A stretch of 64,000 nt of DNA from Monarcha castaneiventris obscurior (Eukaryota; Chordata; Aves; Passeriformes; Monarchidae). Of this stretch, positions 22,446 to 34,860 are shown piece after piece. The DNA lies in NCBI GenBank assembly GCA_026261815.1, contig JAMPIT010000300.1:1116001-1180000 (forward strand), in the 5' to 3' direction. The notes below the pieces were generated by a model that worked only from the letters and a program-made list of their open reading frames with translations, was not told where the DNA came from and did no database searches. Numbering within the stretch: the stretch's first letter is position 1; the number at the start of each line of letters is the position of its first letter. The position numbers were made by a program, and so were the translations under genes.

Positions 22446-24564
22446 AAAATTAAATTAAATCAAATTTAAAATTTGTTTTCCTTCAAGTCCCAGTGTCCTT
22501 GTCAGAAGGGATGTATTTTAGCTCAGCACATGTTGTTTTGTCCTTCCTGGACAAAATCTATGAATGTCTGAAAAACCAGCGCCAACCTAATGGTTGCCAT
22601 GTCTCTCGAAGGGTCTGCAGATCCAGATCCTGCTTTGCCCCTGCCCTGGCATGTCTGAAAACATCCACTGCTCCTGAAAAATGTGTAGGGCTCATTTAGG
22701 GGGCCTCTTAAAAAGCCTGGGAATCCTAAAGGAGCTCTACCAGCCCTGCCTCAGGGAACCTCTGCTTTCCTCTCCACAGACCTCTCCCTAGGAAACATTT
22801 TTGTTCTGGCTCAGAGATGGTTCCCAGGGCACTGGGGGCTCAGAGTGGGCAGTGCCACTCAGCCAGCTGTCACCAGCGGGTCCCAGGGAGCAGGGGCTGC
22901 CCCCAGGTGAGAGCTGGCTGCCCCCAGGGCACTCACCACCTTGGCAATGATCTCGTTCTCCAAGGAGGAGATGGTTCCCAGGGGACACCTGGCCTGACAG
23001 ACAGCCCAGCCCAGCTCAGGCAGCACTGGCAGACCCATGGGTCTGCCACCAGCGGGGAGGCACCAGCAGTGTCCCCATCGTAGGCTCTGCAGTGCCAAAC
23101 ATGAGCTGGGGAGCAAGTCTTCCCTCTCAGGTGACCCCCAGAGCCCAATGTCCAGCACAGTGCTTCATGGAACAGCTCCACAAGAGCCCCTCAGCACCAC
23201 ACTGACCCACACAAGGCCATGCAAGAACCCCTGCCTGACCTCTCCCTGCTCTCGCTCCTCATCACATTCAGGGGGTGGAACATTCTTTCTCTTTCTGTGG
23301 CTCTCTGTGATCCTGATGTGCTCCAAGGAGATCCTGTGGTCCCACCAGCCTCGGACCAGCGAGGCCACAGTGCCCTCTGGCCACTCCATCACTAGCAGCT
23401 CCGTGCTGGCCTGGCACAGTACTTTTAGCTGTTTGACTGTAGTAAATTCCTTCAAGTTTGTGGTTTGCTGTTGTTGCTCTCCTTTAATAACCTTTAATAG
23501 GTTTTTCTCCTTAAGATAAGACCTCAGTAGCAGCGGTTTGGCATCGTATCAACAGTATCAGGCATTCTCCTCTGCTGTAGGTACGCTGAGATAAAGATTT
23601 CAGTCTTCTGAGCTATGGTGTAGACCTTTCCACAACAGTAAATGCTGATATTTCCATTCACTAATGTATTTATATCTTCCCAGTGAGGTCAATAACAGAG
23701 TATCCCTTGAGCTGGGGAAAATGATGAGTGATGTCTAGTAATTACAGAGACCATAAGGCATCTGTGAATCTAATTTTGACATTAAAAATCACGACAAGCA
23801 CCACCATTGCCTATTTTATTTGCTGGCTTGGACAGTGAGGTCCAGTGCTGTGTGAGGAAGGGATGTCTGTACACAGGGCACGTTTTGGGGTTGTTGGAAT
23901 CTAAAGCAATTAACTGCTTTTGCCTCTCTCGGTTTCCTGGCGTTGCGCCTGACCTTGCATATGATTCATCTTCCTCGTTCCTGTTGGATGTTTGCAAGTC
24001 ATCTTGCTTTGAGCAATGTGGGCTGGAGTGGGGATTGAAATGTGTGATGCTGCCATGCTTCCCCTCGTGCTCAGCCCAAGCCAGCCGGCGCTGGACCGGG
24101 GCTGCACATCGCAAACAAGCGCTAAGAGCGCGCTCCGAAGATGAATTGCATGGAACAACTCTCCAATGAGGTGCACTTTGCATTTCAAACACCATCACTC
24201 CAAATGCCCAGCTGTCTTTGCCAGAGGAACCAATGGAAAAAAAATAAATTAATTCCCATTTCACATAAATACCCTTATTCATATTTCAGTTTTAGAAATC
24301 CAATGCTTTTCCACCGCAGTGAGACCTTCCCAAGCCAGGCTTTCCAAAGGGAGGGTGGAGGAAGCCAGCAAGAGTTCCAGCAGCTCCTGGAAGCCAGGCT
24401 ACTCAATTTATGCCACTTGTTTGGAAATCTGGTTAATATATTGAGATTTTGGTAAACAAAATGCAGTGGGTTCTTTTTCCAAAGTTGTCATATATTTCCA
24501 GATTTTTGTGGTATTTTTCATACTTTCCCCTAGAAGTCATTAGAGATGTGACACTGCTTTTGGA
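22446..24564. other. unique sequence, no gene recognised
   Basis: After a short AT-rich tail, the sequence is GC-moderate to about 23400, then AT-richer and repeat-free to 23800. The region 23480-23760 has composition like a conserved element but nothing diagnostic. No exon or LINE was recognised. Confidence 0.4.
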
Positions 24565-25445
24565 ATGATGCAGAATCACAGAAAATAAGGCGGGGAGGGA
24601 CCTCAAGTGTTGGCCCTGCCCCGGGGTAGGGTCAGGTCTCCATTAATCCCAGGAGATGTTTCTCCAAACACTCTTCTAGTAATAGAAACTCCAAAGCCCT
24701 CCCCAGGCACAACAACCCTGTGCTTAATTGTCCTTTCTGCTCCATGGCTGGAAATCACCTTTTCTGCAATTGCAGCACTAATTCCCATCCTGAACCTCTG
24801 CAGCCCAAGCAGCGAATATTCCATCATTTGGATCGTTAGGGAGAACACGGACTCGTATTAGACTGAGGATGGATTCCTGCAGAAAGTCACTCAATCCATC
24901 CTTTTATTTGACAGCCAGTTATTGATTCTTCTTGTCTGGTTTCCAACCATGTTTTGCACCTCTCCCACAGCAGTCATGTGGAGACCTGCTCAGCAACCTT
25001 GCTGAGAAGAATGTCATGGGAAACCCAGCAGATTCCTAGCAAAGCCAAGGCATCCAGCATGCCTGGCTTCTTCTCAATACAGAATATTTAGTCTCTTCAC
25101 ACAGGGAAATCAGATTGGCTTTTTCTTTTGGGAAGGAATTTTTTTTTTTTTTTAATTTAGGAAGTATAACTTAGAAATTATATTTTTCTGGGACCTGGGT
25201 TTAAAGCAGTCAGATTAGAATGTTAATAGCCATTCTCCAAGCCTCCTTCTTTCCCCCCTCTGTAAATACAGATTTTACCTTTGCCTCTGCCAATCTCCTG
25301 GAGTGCTGTAACAGCCCAGATGGCTTCTGCCCATTCCTTGACTAACCAAGGATAAAATTCTGGCTTTGGCCACTTTGAAAATGCTTTACTTATCTGGAAC
25401 TGATCCTTATTGCCCTTCACAGTCCCTGCTGACTGCACAGCACCT
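24565..25445 (-). mobile_element. ancient CR1/L3-type LINE, antisense, decayed
   Basis: This is read in antisense. The beginning, 'cagaatcacagaaaataagg', resembles the complement of a CR1 3' end. Inner blocks include 'tttctgcaattgcagcacta' at about 24762 and 'tgctgagaagaatgtcatgg' near 25000. The best block is 'ggataaaattctggctttgg' (about 25350) followed by 'actttgaaaatgctttactt' (about 25371), which recalls the amniote CR1 consensus near the reverse-transcriptase end. It is interrupted by a T-run at 25139-25153. Boundaries are approximate and parts between the blocks may be unrelated. Confidence 0.5.
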
Positions 25446-25664
25446 CATACCCTGAGCTGCCTGGTTCCATCCCTTCCTGCTCACATCTTGGGAATGTGAC
25501 CTGGATTTCTGTTCTTGCAGAATTTCCTTCTCTCCCAAAGGTCAGTGATGGGCTGGAGTTGAACTGAGATAGCCCCTGCTACAGTTCCTGTCTTGTCTCC
25601 TCAGGTTTGGATGGTTCTATTTGCCCACAAAAAGACTTGATTCACCTCCGAACCTTTGGATTTT

Positions 25665-25845
25665 AGGAAAAAAATTCTTCACCGAAAGGGCTGGCAGAGC
25701 TGCCCAGGGCAGGGGTGGAGTCCCCATCCCTGGAGGGATTTAAAAGCTGTGTGAATGTGGCACTTGGGGACACAGTTTGGTGATGGCCTTGGCAGTGCTG
25801 GGGGAATGGTTGGATTCGGGGATCCCAGAGGTTTTTCCATCTTAA
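25665..25845 (+). mobile_element. CR1 LINE fragment, 3' end, different subfamily
   Basis: This is a sense 3' fragment of another avian CR1 subfamily. Diagnostic order is 'aattcttcaccgaaagggct' (about 25673), 'agctgcccagggcaggggtg' (about 25699), 'gtccccatccctggagggat' (about 25721), 'atgtggcacttggggacaca' (about 25756) and 'gtgatggccttggcagtgct' (about 25780). The final 'ggttggattcggggatccca' (about 25808) is degraded. The short open frames on the minus strand are shadows of the element. Confidence 0.85.
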
Positions 25846-25870
25846 ACATCTCCTTGGCTCTCTGATTAAA

Positions 25871-28800
25871 CACAGGTCAGCAGCCTCAAAATGTGAAACA
25901 TTCATTCATCACCCCAGTTTTCCAGTAGGTCCCACACCCCCTTATTGTTTAGAGCTTGTGGCAAGCATGGCCATTCCTGACACACAGAGGAATCTCCCTT
26001 TTCCTCTGTTTCTCTTTCTCTGTCTTCTGACATCATCCCAGACACAGGGATCCCTCGGCCTCAGCCACGGGCTTCCCAACTGTGCTATCAGAGAGCTCTC
26101 CTGGAGATCTCTTTGTCAGTGCTTTTCTGGCTGCTCCCTAAGCATCTCTACAGAGGGAGACTGGCAGCACTTCCCCAGTCCTACAGGGGAAAGGTTAAAC
26201 CATGCACTGAAAAAAGGATTGACCAAATCCCAGGGCACAGCCCCACAGTCCTCATTCCCTCAGTCTTGTCCACCTCAGGAATGTTGTTCAAGGTCCCAAC
26301 ACATGGATTTTGGTTGTAACCTTCTTTTTCACTCCTTGCCAGGAAAAAAACTATGGAAGCAGCTCAGCTGCTGTGGTCTCTCCTCTGCCATGCCAGTCAA
26401 ACCAACAAATCACTGTCAAACATCTTCTCCAGGGGCTGGTCACATTGACACGTGCAGAAGATACTAATTCCAGGCAGCTCATCATCTATTTCAGTCAGGA
26501 GAGATCCTGACAGCATTTGCTGTGGGAGGTCCGTGGCTGTGACAGGATTTTGCTGGGTGAGTTCAGGATAGGAGCCCCCAGGATGGGGAGAGAGGGGGGA
26601 ACAGCTGAAATCCAAGGGCTTGGTGCAGCTGCACATGGAACCCAGCACATCCAGGGGACAGGGACAGCTGGGACGTGGCACCAGGAGTTTTTATCACAGC
26701 TGGCAACATTACAAACAACTAAAGGACAATTGTACTGACACTTTTTTATGGCACATATCATTCTTTTTAATAAGCATTTCTTTTATAATTGCATCTGTTC
26801 CCCAAAGGATTTTACTGCAGATTAGGAATCCCATGCGAACACAGGGAAGCAAACTGATTAATTATGCTCAGCTGGCTCAAGGTGTGCTGTGGGTAGACAC
26901 ACAGAGGATGAACACGAAAAAATGCAAAAAAGTAACTGGGCTGGATGATTTCAGCAATGAAGCTCTGAGAGCGGGTAAAGCCTTTGAAAACTGCAGAGTT
27001 CCCAGGCAGTTCAGACGACTGCCTGGGCTTCCCAGCCTGCAGCATCCAAAAACACCTGGTTGGAACAGACCAGCTGGGTTCAGGAACACTGTTCACTGCT
27101 TAAACCCAGCTTTTGAGTGCTCTGCTGGAGCTGGGCTTAGATGGGGGACACGGGAAGGAGAAATATGGGAAAGCTGAGACCTGACTGCCAGGAAACAACC
27201 CAGGAAGATGGTCCTGCTGCACAGTGGTGATTGTCACCAAGAGCCCCTGGCAGCCAGGAGACAGTGACATCCCTGCTTAGCCCCAGAAGGGAGCAGAGAA
27301 AGGAGCAGGACGAGGCTCCCCAAGCCCCTGTCTCTTTTCTGCAGGGCCATGGGAAGGAGAGGCCATGCTGGGCCAGGTCCCGCCTGCCCGGCAGAGAGCG
27401 GCTGCAGGACAGGCTCAGGTCGTTAGCGGCACAGTCCCCGCGGGCACCTCTGCCAGCTAATCAATAAACCACTCTCTACTCAACCGAGAGCCATTTGTCA
27501 CCGACACGCTGAAAAATCCCCTGCTCCTCAGGAGATGGTGCCCCTGTCACCAGAAACGGCCGGAGGGCACCAGGACTCCTGAGGTCTCCCGCCCCGCTCG
27601 TGGCCTCGCCCTCCTCCTTTGGCAGCACTCACTTCTCTCCGCCTCCTCACCAAGTGGCCAGAATAGATGCCCCAGAAATATTTCATCAGGAAACAGGGGG
27701 GATCCCCTCCTTCAAGGGGCCCCTCTGTATAAAACGGGGTCCTGGAAGCTCTGAACCATTGTGCAATTACCACCACACAGAGAAGGAGCTGTGAACGATT
27801 CTGCAACCATCACCAGGCTGAGGTCCATGAAAGCTCAGAAATACCTTCCCCCTGCCCTGCAGAGTCCCCTCAGCAGGGCTGGGACACTCACCTGTGTCAC
27901 CCAGCTGAGCCCAGGGTGCCTGTGTGCACATGACAATGCCCATATGACAACTTGATGGTCATCAGTTGGGCATGGGCAGATCTCTCCTCTTTGGGGAGAA
28001 GGATGCTGGTCCCTGTGGCTCCCTATTCTTGAAAAAATGGCACAACTTATTCTAAAACTGCTCCAGTTTTGGTTTTTGAGCACTGCTGAGGCCGCTTTCT
28101 GCATTCCAGGTGTCCTCTCCTCTGAGAGGAGCACTCTGCCCTGCACAGTATGGGATAAAACAGCACATGGGAAGCAACAAAAGGGTTAAACAGAGCTGGA
28201 GTTCAAAAGCTATTTGATCCAAGCAAGAACATCATTTCAGGACGGGGAATTTCTCCCTCTAATAAATATATATGGCAAGGAAAAACTGCTGCCAGTAGAA
28301 TTACTCATAATGTTAGAAATGAAAATGGATTTGGGGATGCTGGGTTTCTGCAGAGCGAGAGAGACTTTTAGACATTAAACAAGAGACATTAATATTTTAT
28401 TTCCACGCACACAGCACAAAACAAGGATCTCAGAGCTCTTCGATCTGAATGCCCAAGAAGTGGGAACAGTGGTTAGTTTGACCATCAGGAGAGACACAGC
28501 TTTACATTAAATAAAGTTCAAGAGAATGAAGAAATGTAGAGAGACTCTCACTCGCTGGCTGTTGCATTTCGTGTGGGATCATTTGTCAGTGCTCAGCTGG
28601 GACTGCAGGAGAGGCTGAAGTGCCTGCGAGATGATGGACATGTTGTGTCCAAGGCACAAAGGATTGCAATTATTGCTGATAAATAACAACAGTTAATAAT
28701 TACTAGGTGCTGGTTGCCCACTGATTTTCAAGAGTGGAAAACCAGTGCTCACTAGGGCTGAGGTCACAAAGACATCACCAGGCAGGTAGAAAACACAAAA

Positions 28801-29431
28801 ATACAAGTGAAAAGCTAGAAGGAACACATTTACCCTCTGGCAGGGTGGCCCTGGGCTGGGCAGAGTGGGCTGGAGGCAGCAGGACAGGCACTGCTGGAAG
28901 GAGGAAGGACTGAATGCTGTTTGCAAGATCTGTCAGCCAAGCACTGAATTCCAGCAGAAAAAAAAAAAGAAATGAAAGAGCAAGGCAAACAGTTTAAATG
29001 AGCCCAGGAGGCACATCTGAGCTCCAGAGCAGGGATGGGGACAGGCATTCCAGAGACCGTGCATTGCAACTGAGCAATAAAAACCACGTAAAAACTCCCC
29101 GGGTCTTGTGGAAGCACCGAGTGTGAGTGAGCAGGGAGGAGGTGGCTGCTGGCCAAAACGTTCTGCACCGTGCTCCCACACAGCCACATCCACGGGGAAA
29201 GCTGGGACCGGCTGCTGGCAGTGCTGCTTGAGAGGAAGTGGGATCAGAGGATCATCCCAGGAGAGGGACCAGAGCAGAGATGCCATCCATGATTTGGAAC
29301 TGGAGAGGTGGCTGGGGGCAGCTCTGGGCACAGGTGAGACCCTGCTGGTGAGTACAGTGGGGTCCAAAACTCTCTCCTTGCCCAGGAGAGCTGGCTTTGC
29401 CAGAGGTTTTAGGAACTACAGGCACCAGAGA
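25871..29431. other. unique sequence, no gene recognised
   Basis: Most of this is mixed unique sequence. An AATAAA at about 27463 lies in a context slightly reminiscent of an LTR polyadenylation region, but no paired LTR boundary was found. An AT-rich, repeat-free part runs from about 28180 to 28720. An A-run lies at 28958-28969. Confidence 0.4.
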
Positions 29432-29505
29432 GGCAGGAGGGAGCTGGGAGAGGCAGGAGGGAGCTGGAAGTGGCAGGAGCTGGGAGAAGAAGGAGGTGGG
29501 TGAGG
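29432..29505. repeat. 20-bp tandem repeat, about three copies
   Basis: Copies of 'ggcaggagggagctgggaga' begin at 29432, 29452 and 29472. The third is shortened and passes into a G/A-rich tail. The array is strongly purine-biased on the + strand. Confidence 0.75.
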
Positions 29506-29774
29506 CAGTAGCAGGGGGAGCTCCGTGGTCATCTCACTGTGGTGACAGTGGCCCTGGGCCAAGGCAGTGGGAGACAGGGTGGGCCTGAAGTGGTCTGGGA
29601 ACCCCCAGGCACCACAGGCACCAATGAGGTGACCAAGCCTCTTCCAGGTGGCTGTGGCAGCCCCACACAACTGTGTGATCAAGGCCAAGAAAGAGGAGGG
29701 ATGGAATAGCCCAGGAGGGATTCAGGGCTCCTGGCTTCGTAGGTAGGACCAGCCCGAGCTCCTCTGAAGCATTT

Positions 29775-29990
29775 CTCCAAATTAATGCTTTCGGAACGTG
29801 ACCACATCATTTAGAAAAGCACCCAATCTTCATTTTAAAATCACAGGTGAAGGGGAATCCATCATGGGCCTTGGCAAACAGCTCCAGTTGCTGATCACCC
29901 GTCCTGTTCCCCTGGATTTGTCTAACTTCACCTTTCAACCATCAGATCTTTGCACGCTAAATTGAAAAGCCCTCTGTCAACAATTTGCAT
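29775..29990 (-). mobile_element. ancient CR1-type LINE 3' fragment, antisense
   Basis: In antisense the region matches an old amniote CR1-like 3' end. Landmarks in + strand order are 'caatcttcattttaaaatca' (about 29824), 'gaaggggaatccatcatggg' (about 29848), 'ttggcaaacagctccagttg' (about 29871) and 'tggatttgtctaacttcacc' (about 29913). The last is 'ctaaattgaaaagccctctg' near 29957. The blocks retain consensus order and spacing, so I am fairly confident of the family but not the subfamily. Confidence 0.62.
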
Positions 29991-31234
29991 CCTTTAACCT
30001 TCCCCTGGAGAGCTGCAGTCACTGCAGCGTGAGGAGTTTGCTTTAACCTTGAAACTGCCTCTGAAATGACAACACAAAGAAACTCAGCCAAAGTTAAGGA
30101 GGACAAGCAGGAGATTTGAGTCTTAATGAAAAAACAAATACTAAAAAGTGATGTGGAAAAAGGCTTTCTGAAAGAAACCTTTCCTTGGACATGAAGCCTG
30201 GGGACATGGTACAGACACCAGCAGCTCCTGGCTGTGGTACAGAGCAGGGTTCCTGGGGCTCTGGGGACCAGCAGCACTCACTGTGCTTGAGGACATGTTT
30301 CAGCTGCTGCTGGTCCTGCTGGTGGCTGGGGACAGGATGCTCAGGGACCCTAAGGAGATGTGCCAGGGAGGCACTGACTTGTTGGACCAAGGGAGGGAGA
30401 ACAGCGCATAGTGGGCTGTCACCCAGCTGGGGATGAGGATGACACCCAGACGTGCCAGGAAGATTTGACAGCGTAAACCCTTCAGAGCTGCTGTTGGATG
30501 CAGAGGCTGGAGAAGCCCCACCATGGGCTGAACTCCCCAGTGTTGCCAGTTCAGCCACTGTGATGGGAAGAGCCAGCATTCCCATGGAAGTTGCCTAACC
30601 AGAGACGGCACGTGGTGATGAGTGGCACTAGGGGGGACAAGGCCACGCGAGCAGCCCACTGGTGGGTCCTGTCACAGACCCAAGGCTCTGCTCTCATCCC
30701 ACACCCCCTCCCATGGGGCAGGCAGGAGCGGATGCTCTGCCCTGGGCGTCCAGCTGCTCCACTCCAGCCTTACCCAGGCTTTCTGTGGGCAGGGATGCCT
30801 GTGTGGGATGGCCCCAAGCATACCACGGTTTGGGTGCTCTGGGGCTCCCTCCCCGACTGCCACACTGGGATTGCCCTTTGGGGGACTTCCGTGGTGCCCT
30901 GGCTGCGCTTCCTGCTGCACTGAGTCATTGCCAGCTTGGTTGTTAATTCAGATTAGGGCCGATGTGAACACTGGCGTGGTGTTTTCCGGGCTGATTTCAG
31001 ACTGTTTACTGCTGACTGTTCCCATGGTGATTAATGCAGTGCCACTCCATGCAATCCTCCTATCAAACACCTACACACGGGGCTGTTGCCAGCAGGGATG
31101 AGCTCCCCACGCCCTCAGGAGCCTTTGCCCAGCTCCTTTGCCACAGCTTTTCCCTGTGCTCATCCACATCCCCTCCGACTGATCCCCTGCCCGTGGAGAG
31201 CCCTGCAGCGACTGCTGGAGGAACTTGTTTTACT
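29991..31234. other. unique sequence, no gene recognised
   Basis: The sequence becomes increasingly GC-rich toward the CpG patch that follows. Open frames of up to 163 codons on either strand overlap and have no recognisable domain. No LINE or array was seen. Confidence 0.4.
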
Positions 31235-31560
31235 TTGCCGTGACTCGACATCCCCGGGGAGTTTCCCCAAAATCCCTGGAGCGTACAGAGGCTGGCGGGA
31301 GGGCGAACACCAGGCCAGAGCCGCCTCTCCGCGCTGATCCTCGCCGGTGTGAGAGCTGAGACGCTCACGGTCCTCAGGCCAGCAGCGAGCACCACCTTGT
31401 ACCTGCTCTTGCAAACTGCACCTTGGCACTGTTGAGCACCGCGGTGCCACCACGGCAGGGCCCGGCGCGGCCCCAGGGCGGCCACGGCAGGGCCCGGCGC
31501 GGCCCTGGCTGCGGGCTGCTCCCTGGGCTGCTGCACTGCCCCGCGGCTCTGCCGCACTGT
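31235..31560. other. CpG-rich patch, small CpG-island candidate
   Basis: By eye count this stretch holds roughly thirty CpG dinucleotides, far above its surroundings. It contains a 32-bp tandem duplication: 'cacggcagggcccggcgcgg' begins at 31451 and again at 31483. No TATA box or initiator is obvious, and neither strand has a recognisable first exon. It could be a promoter, an orphan island or biased sequence. Confidence 0.5.
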
Positions 31561-32429
31561 GCACCAGCCAGCCCCCTGCCGTGTCACACACGCAGCATTT
31601 TAGGATCGGTTTCCGCCCAGCAGCCCTGATATGGTATTTATGAGGCTGCTGCTGCTCCCTGCTCCCGGTGCTGGGTGGTTCCTGGGGGATGAGGAGGCAG
31701 GATCGCCCCTGGAACAAGCCTGTGGGCATCTGTCAGCAAGGAACGGCAGGGCTTGTGTGCAGCCCACAGGAGAAATGGCTGTGGAGGCCAGGGCGGCTCC
31801 TCACCTCCCTTTCCCAGCCTGAATACACGGAGTTTCCAGCCCCTGGGGCAAGTGGCTGCAAAGGTGTGGCCCAGGGGAGTTGTCACTGCGGGGGTCGCCC
31901 ACCCACAGCAGGGTTTCCCTGTGAGAGGAAAAGAGCCACGAGAAGAAAACCATGTTTTCTCCCTGGGAAAGCAGCCTCTGTGTGAGCACTCCCTGAGCGA
32001 GCCCACAGGGCACTCTGTCCTGCTCTCCCTTCACCCCGCGCCTCCCAACCACTCCTAGATTCAAGTGCAGCCCCCGACAGCCCTGGCCAAGCTCTGCAGA
32101 GATGCCTGGGGAGTACAGGAGCTGCAGCAGATCTGTTTTCCAACCTCTGGGAGCTCCTGCAAGAGGTGTCTGTGCAGGTAGGCTGTGCAGGAGGCTGCAC
32201 CACAACAGTGGGTGCTACTGCCTGCTCTGAGTTTTGGGTACACACCAAGGGAGCTGCTGCTCTTCCTTCTGCACCTGGACTGGCTCCCACCTTGGATAAC
32301 CCTGAACATCCCAATCTACACACCCCAAAGAAGGGATTTTTACAGCAGACATGAAGTCCAGCTGCACAGCACCCCAGAGACGGGGCACAGCTGAGCCCTG
32401 CCATCGTGGAGGGACAGCAAAGGCCAGGA
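31561..32429. other. unique GC-moderate sequence, no gene recognised
   Basis: Frames remain open on both strands for long stretches, including a 173-codon minus-strand frame ending at 31883. They are mutually overlapping and lack domain signatures. No LINE or array was found. Confidence 0.4.
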
Positions 32430-32525
32430 AATCATTCAGGTTAGAAAAGAACTTTGGGATAAAGTCCAACCATTAACCCAGAACTGCCAAGCCCACCACT
32501 CATCCGTGTTCCTGAGGCCATGTCC
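32430..32525 (-). mobile_element. CR1 LINE 3' terminal fragment, antisense
   Basis: The + strand reads as the complement of a CR1 3' end. It includes 'cattcaggttagaaaagaac' (about 32433), then 'aagtccaaccattaacccag' (about 32462) and 'aactgccaagcccaccactc' (about 32482). Only about the last hundred bases of the element are present. Confidence 0.75.
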
Positions 32526-33844
32526 ATCTCCTCTGCCTGCCCTGGCCAAGCAAAAGTGGAACCTTGCTCAGAGGATGAGCTCCTTCCCACAGGCCAAGCC
32601 TTGGCACCCTGTCTGGCACAGCTGGCCAGGAGCACAGCCCTCCCTGGGGACACTGGCCCCTGACAAACCCCCCAGCCTCGTGAATATTAATGTGCATCCC
32701 AGGGAGACATCTATTTTATCTCCAACTATTGTGTTTTTCTGACACATTTATGAGTCCGGTGTCATTAATCTGGTGAGCATTCCTGAGACTCCCCTTTCAT
32801 GCTAGAACAGCTAAGGGCAAAAGCCTCTATTTATCTACTCAGTGTCAAGAACTTTCCTCAGGAGTCAATTGGAAGAAAGGTTTTCACCTTTTAAAATCCT
32901 TAATCGAGGTTTTCCAGCAATATGTCTGGAGTGTTTTAGGTAAAAGTCAGCTTCCTCTTTATGGCACACCTGGGGTTCAGCTCTTTTATCACCCTGACAA
33001 AATAACATTCCCCTCCTCTCCCAATGCCTGCCTTTCTTCCCCAGCCCACATCACCCTCACGACATTCTCACTGAATAGGGACCTGTGATGGTAACAACCT
33101 TCTGGGAGAGCCTTTCACATAAAAACCCAAAACAAAGCCCACCACAAAAGAAGCCTGGAGTGGCTTCATGCTCAAGCCCCTTGGGCAGGACTAACCTGGG
33201 TGCTCTGCCCTCAGAGGCCCCTTCCTGACCTCCCACGTGCTCTGCCAAAGCCAAGGCTTTATCAAGCCCTTGTGCTGATTTGGGGTGCAGAGGAGGAGGA
33301 GTACAGACACCTACCTCCCCATCCTGGACCTGGGCAGAGCTGGGTCACCACAGCAGGTCCTGTCTGAGTGCTGGGCACAGACCCGGCTGTGTTATTGATG
33401 GAACCAGCCTGCCCATCCATAACTCTCCATGCCAGCCCGGCCAAGTGCTCCTTCCCAGGACCCTATAAATAATAATAACTGCTGAGGTCTGGGCTGATTC
33501 CCCATGTGAGGCTCCTTTCCATTAAAGCACTCTCTAGTAATTGCTTTTCATTTACCTTTTTCCAGGGGTCTTCTTAGCATTGTATCTAAATCAATATTGT
33601 AGTTAAAACAAAAATATTTCACAAAAGCCACAGAGCAATAAAAACAGGGAAGCAATTACAGGAAACCTTTGAGCATTAGCACTATAAAGGAAATAAAAGA
33701 ATAAAAGCTTTCAAACATCCATTTGAAACATTTACAAAAACATTTCAGTGCAGTAAATGAGATTTTGGAGTGTTCCCCTCTAGGTGGGCCATGGAGTTTG
33801 TGTTTCACAGTTTCAGCGCATGCTGGGATGAAGCACATCAGGCA
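32526..33844. other. unique sequence, no gene recognised
   Basis: It includes AT-rich, repeat-free stretches at about 32690-32960 and 33470-33780. The second contains many AAT and AATAAA motifs (for example about 33638) on the + strand. No exon was recognised. Confidence 0.4.
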
Positions 33845-34135
33845 CCGAGCTCTTCTCCCAGGACAGGGACAGCACCCAGGGAGCGGCTGGAGCTGGGCCA
33901 GGGCAGGCTCAGGCTGGAGAGCAGGGAAAGGCTCTTCCCCAGAGGGTGCTGGGCACTGCCCAGGCTCCCCAGGGAATGGGCACGGCCCAGAGGCTGCCAG
34001 AGCTGCGGGAACGTTTGGACAGCGCTGCCAGGGATGCCCAGGGTGGGGTTGTTGGGGTGTCTGTGCAGGGCCAGGAGCTGGATCAATGATCCTGGTGGGT
34101 CCCTTCCAGCTCAGGATATTCCATGATTCCGTGAT
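33845..34135 (+). mobile_element. CR1 LINE fragment, 3' end, GC-rich passerine-type
   Basis: A sense fragment carries 'gctcaggctggagagcaggg' (about 33908) and 'ctccccagggaatgggcacg' (about 33966). It also has 'gaacgtttggacagcgctgc' (about 34009), 'ggtggggttgttggggtgtc' (about 34042) and 'ctggtgggtcccttccagct' (about 34092). It closes with octamer-like 'ttccatgattccgtgatt' at about 34119-34136. The GC-rich body and retained terminal octamers suggest a fairly young insertion. Confidence 0.8.
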
Positions 34136-34860
34136 TATTTCTCCCACGTCTCTGCCCTCACTTTCTCCCTCCACACACACATCCATGCATAGGTGTGCCC
34201 ACATGCAGAGCTTTGGGCTCACACCTTCTTCCAGCAAGATTCAGACTGAGCCCAACCACTTCCCTTGCAGCATTTGCCTGTCTATCTCTCACCTCAGCCC
34301 AAACCTGAGCCCACACCAGCCATCCCTGTGGTATCATCCACCTGCAGTGTGACTCCAGCCTCACAGCCAGCTTCAGTCAGAGCCTCACCACCACAATTCC
34401 CCTCCTGACACACCACAAATGCCCAAATCAAGGTGAGTGCCTCTCGTTGAAGCCCTACCCAATTATCTGATCAAGCAAAGAGAGGGAGCAAACACGCAGG
34501 GAACAGATGGGGCGGGTGATGGCTTGAGAAGTCAGTCTGTTTGTCTACTAATTATTTAATGTATGAGACAATTTCAATACTTAACCCCCTTGATCCTGGG
34601 AGTTGCTTTGCTGTTAAGTATGGGAGTCAGGCAGTGCGCTACTCATTAGCATTGAGCACCCAGAGCTCGGGATTAGCTGGTGTTGGAGTTCAGAATTAAA
34701 AATGAACAGGAGTCAGACAACGTATTCATCATCCTCGAGGAAGATGTCAGCTTTGGATATCCCAGCCATTGTCATAATTGCCAGCGATCTCCAGCCATAA
34801 GTGCACATCCAGCAGCTCCTTCTGCCCCCAGAGCTTGGCTCTGCCGCCTGCCCCTTCCCT
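34136..34860. other. unique sequence, no gene recognised
   Basis: The first half is C/T-rich. From about 34530 to 34760 it is AT-richer with no repeat. The + frame starting at 34680 is open into the 56-bp array downstream but has no known domain. Confidence 0.4.
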
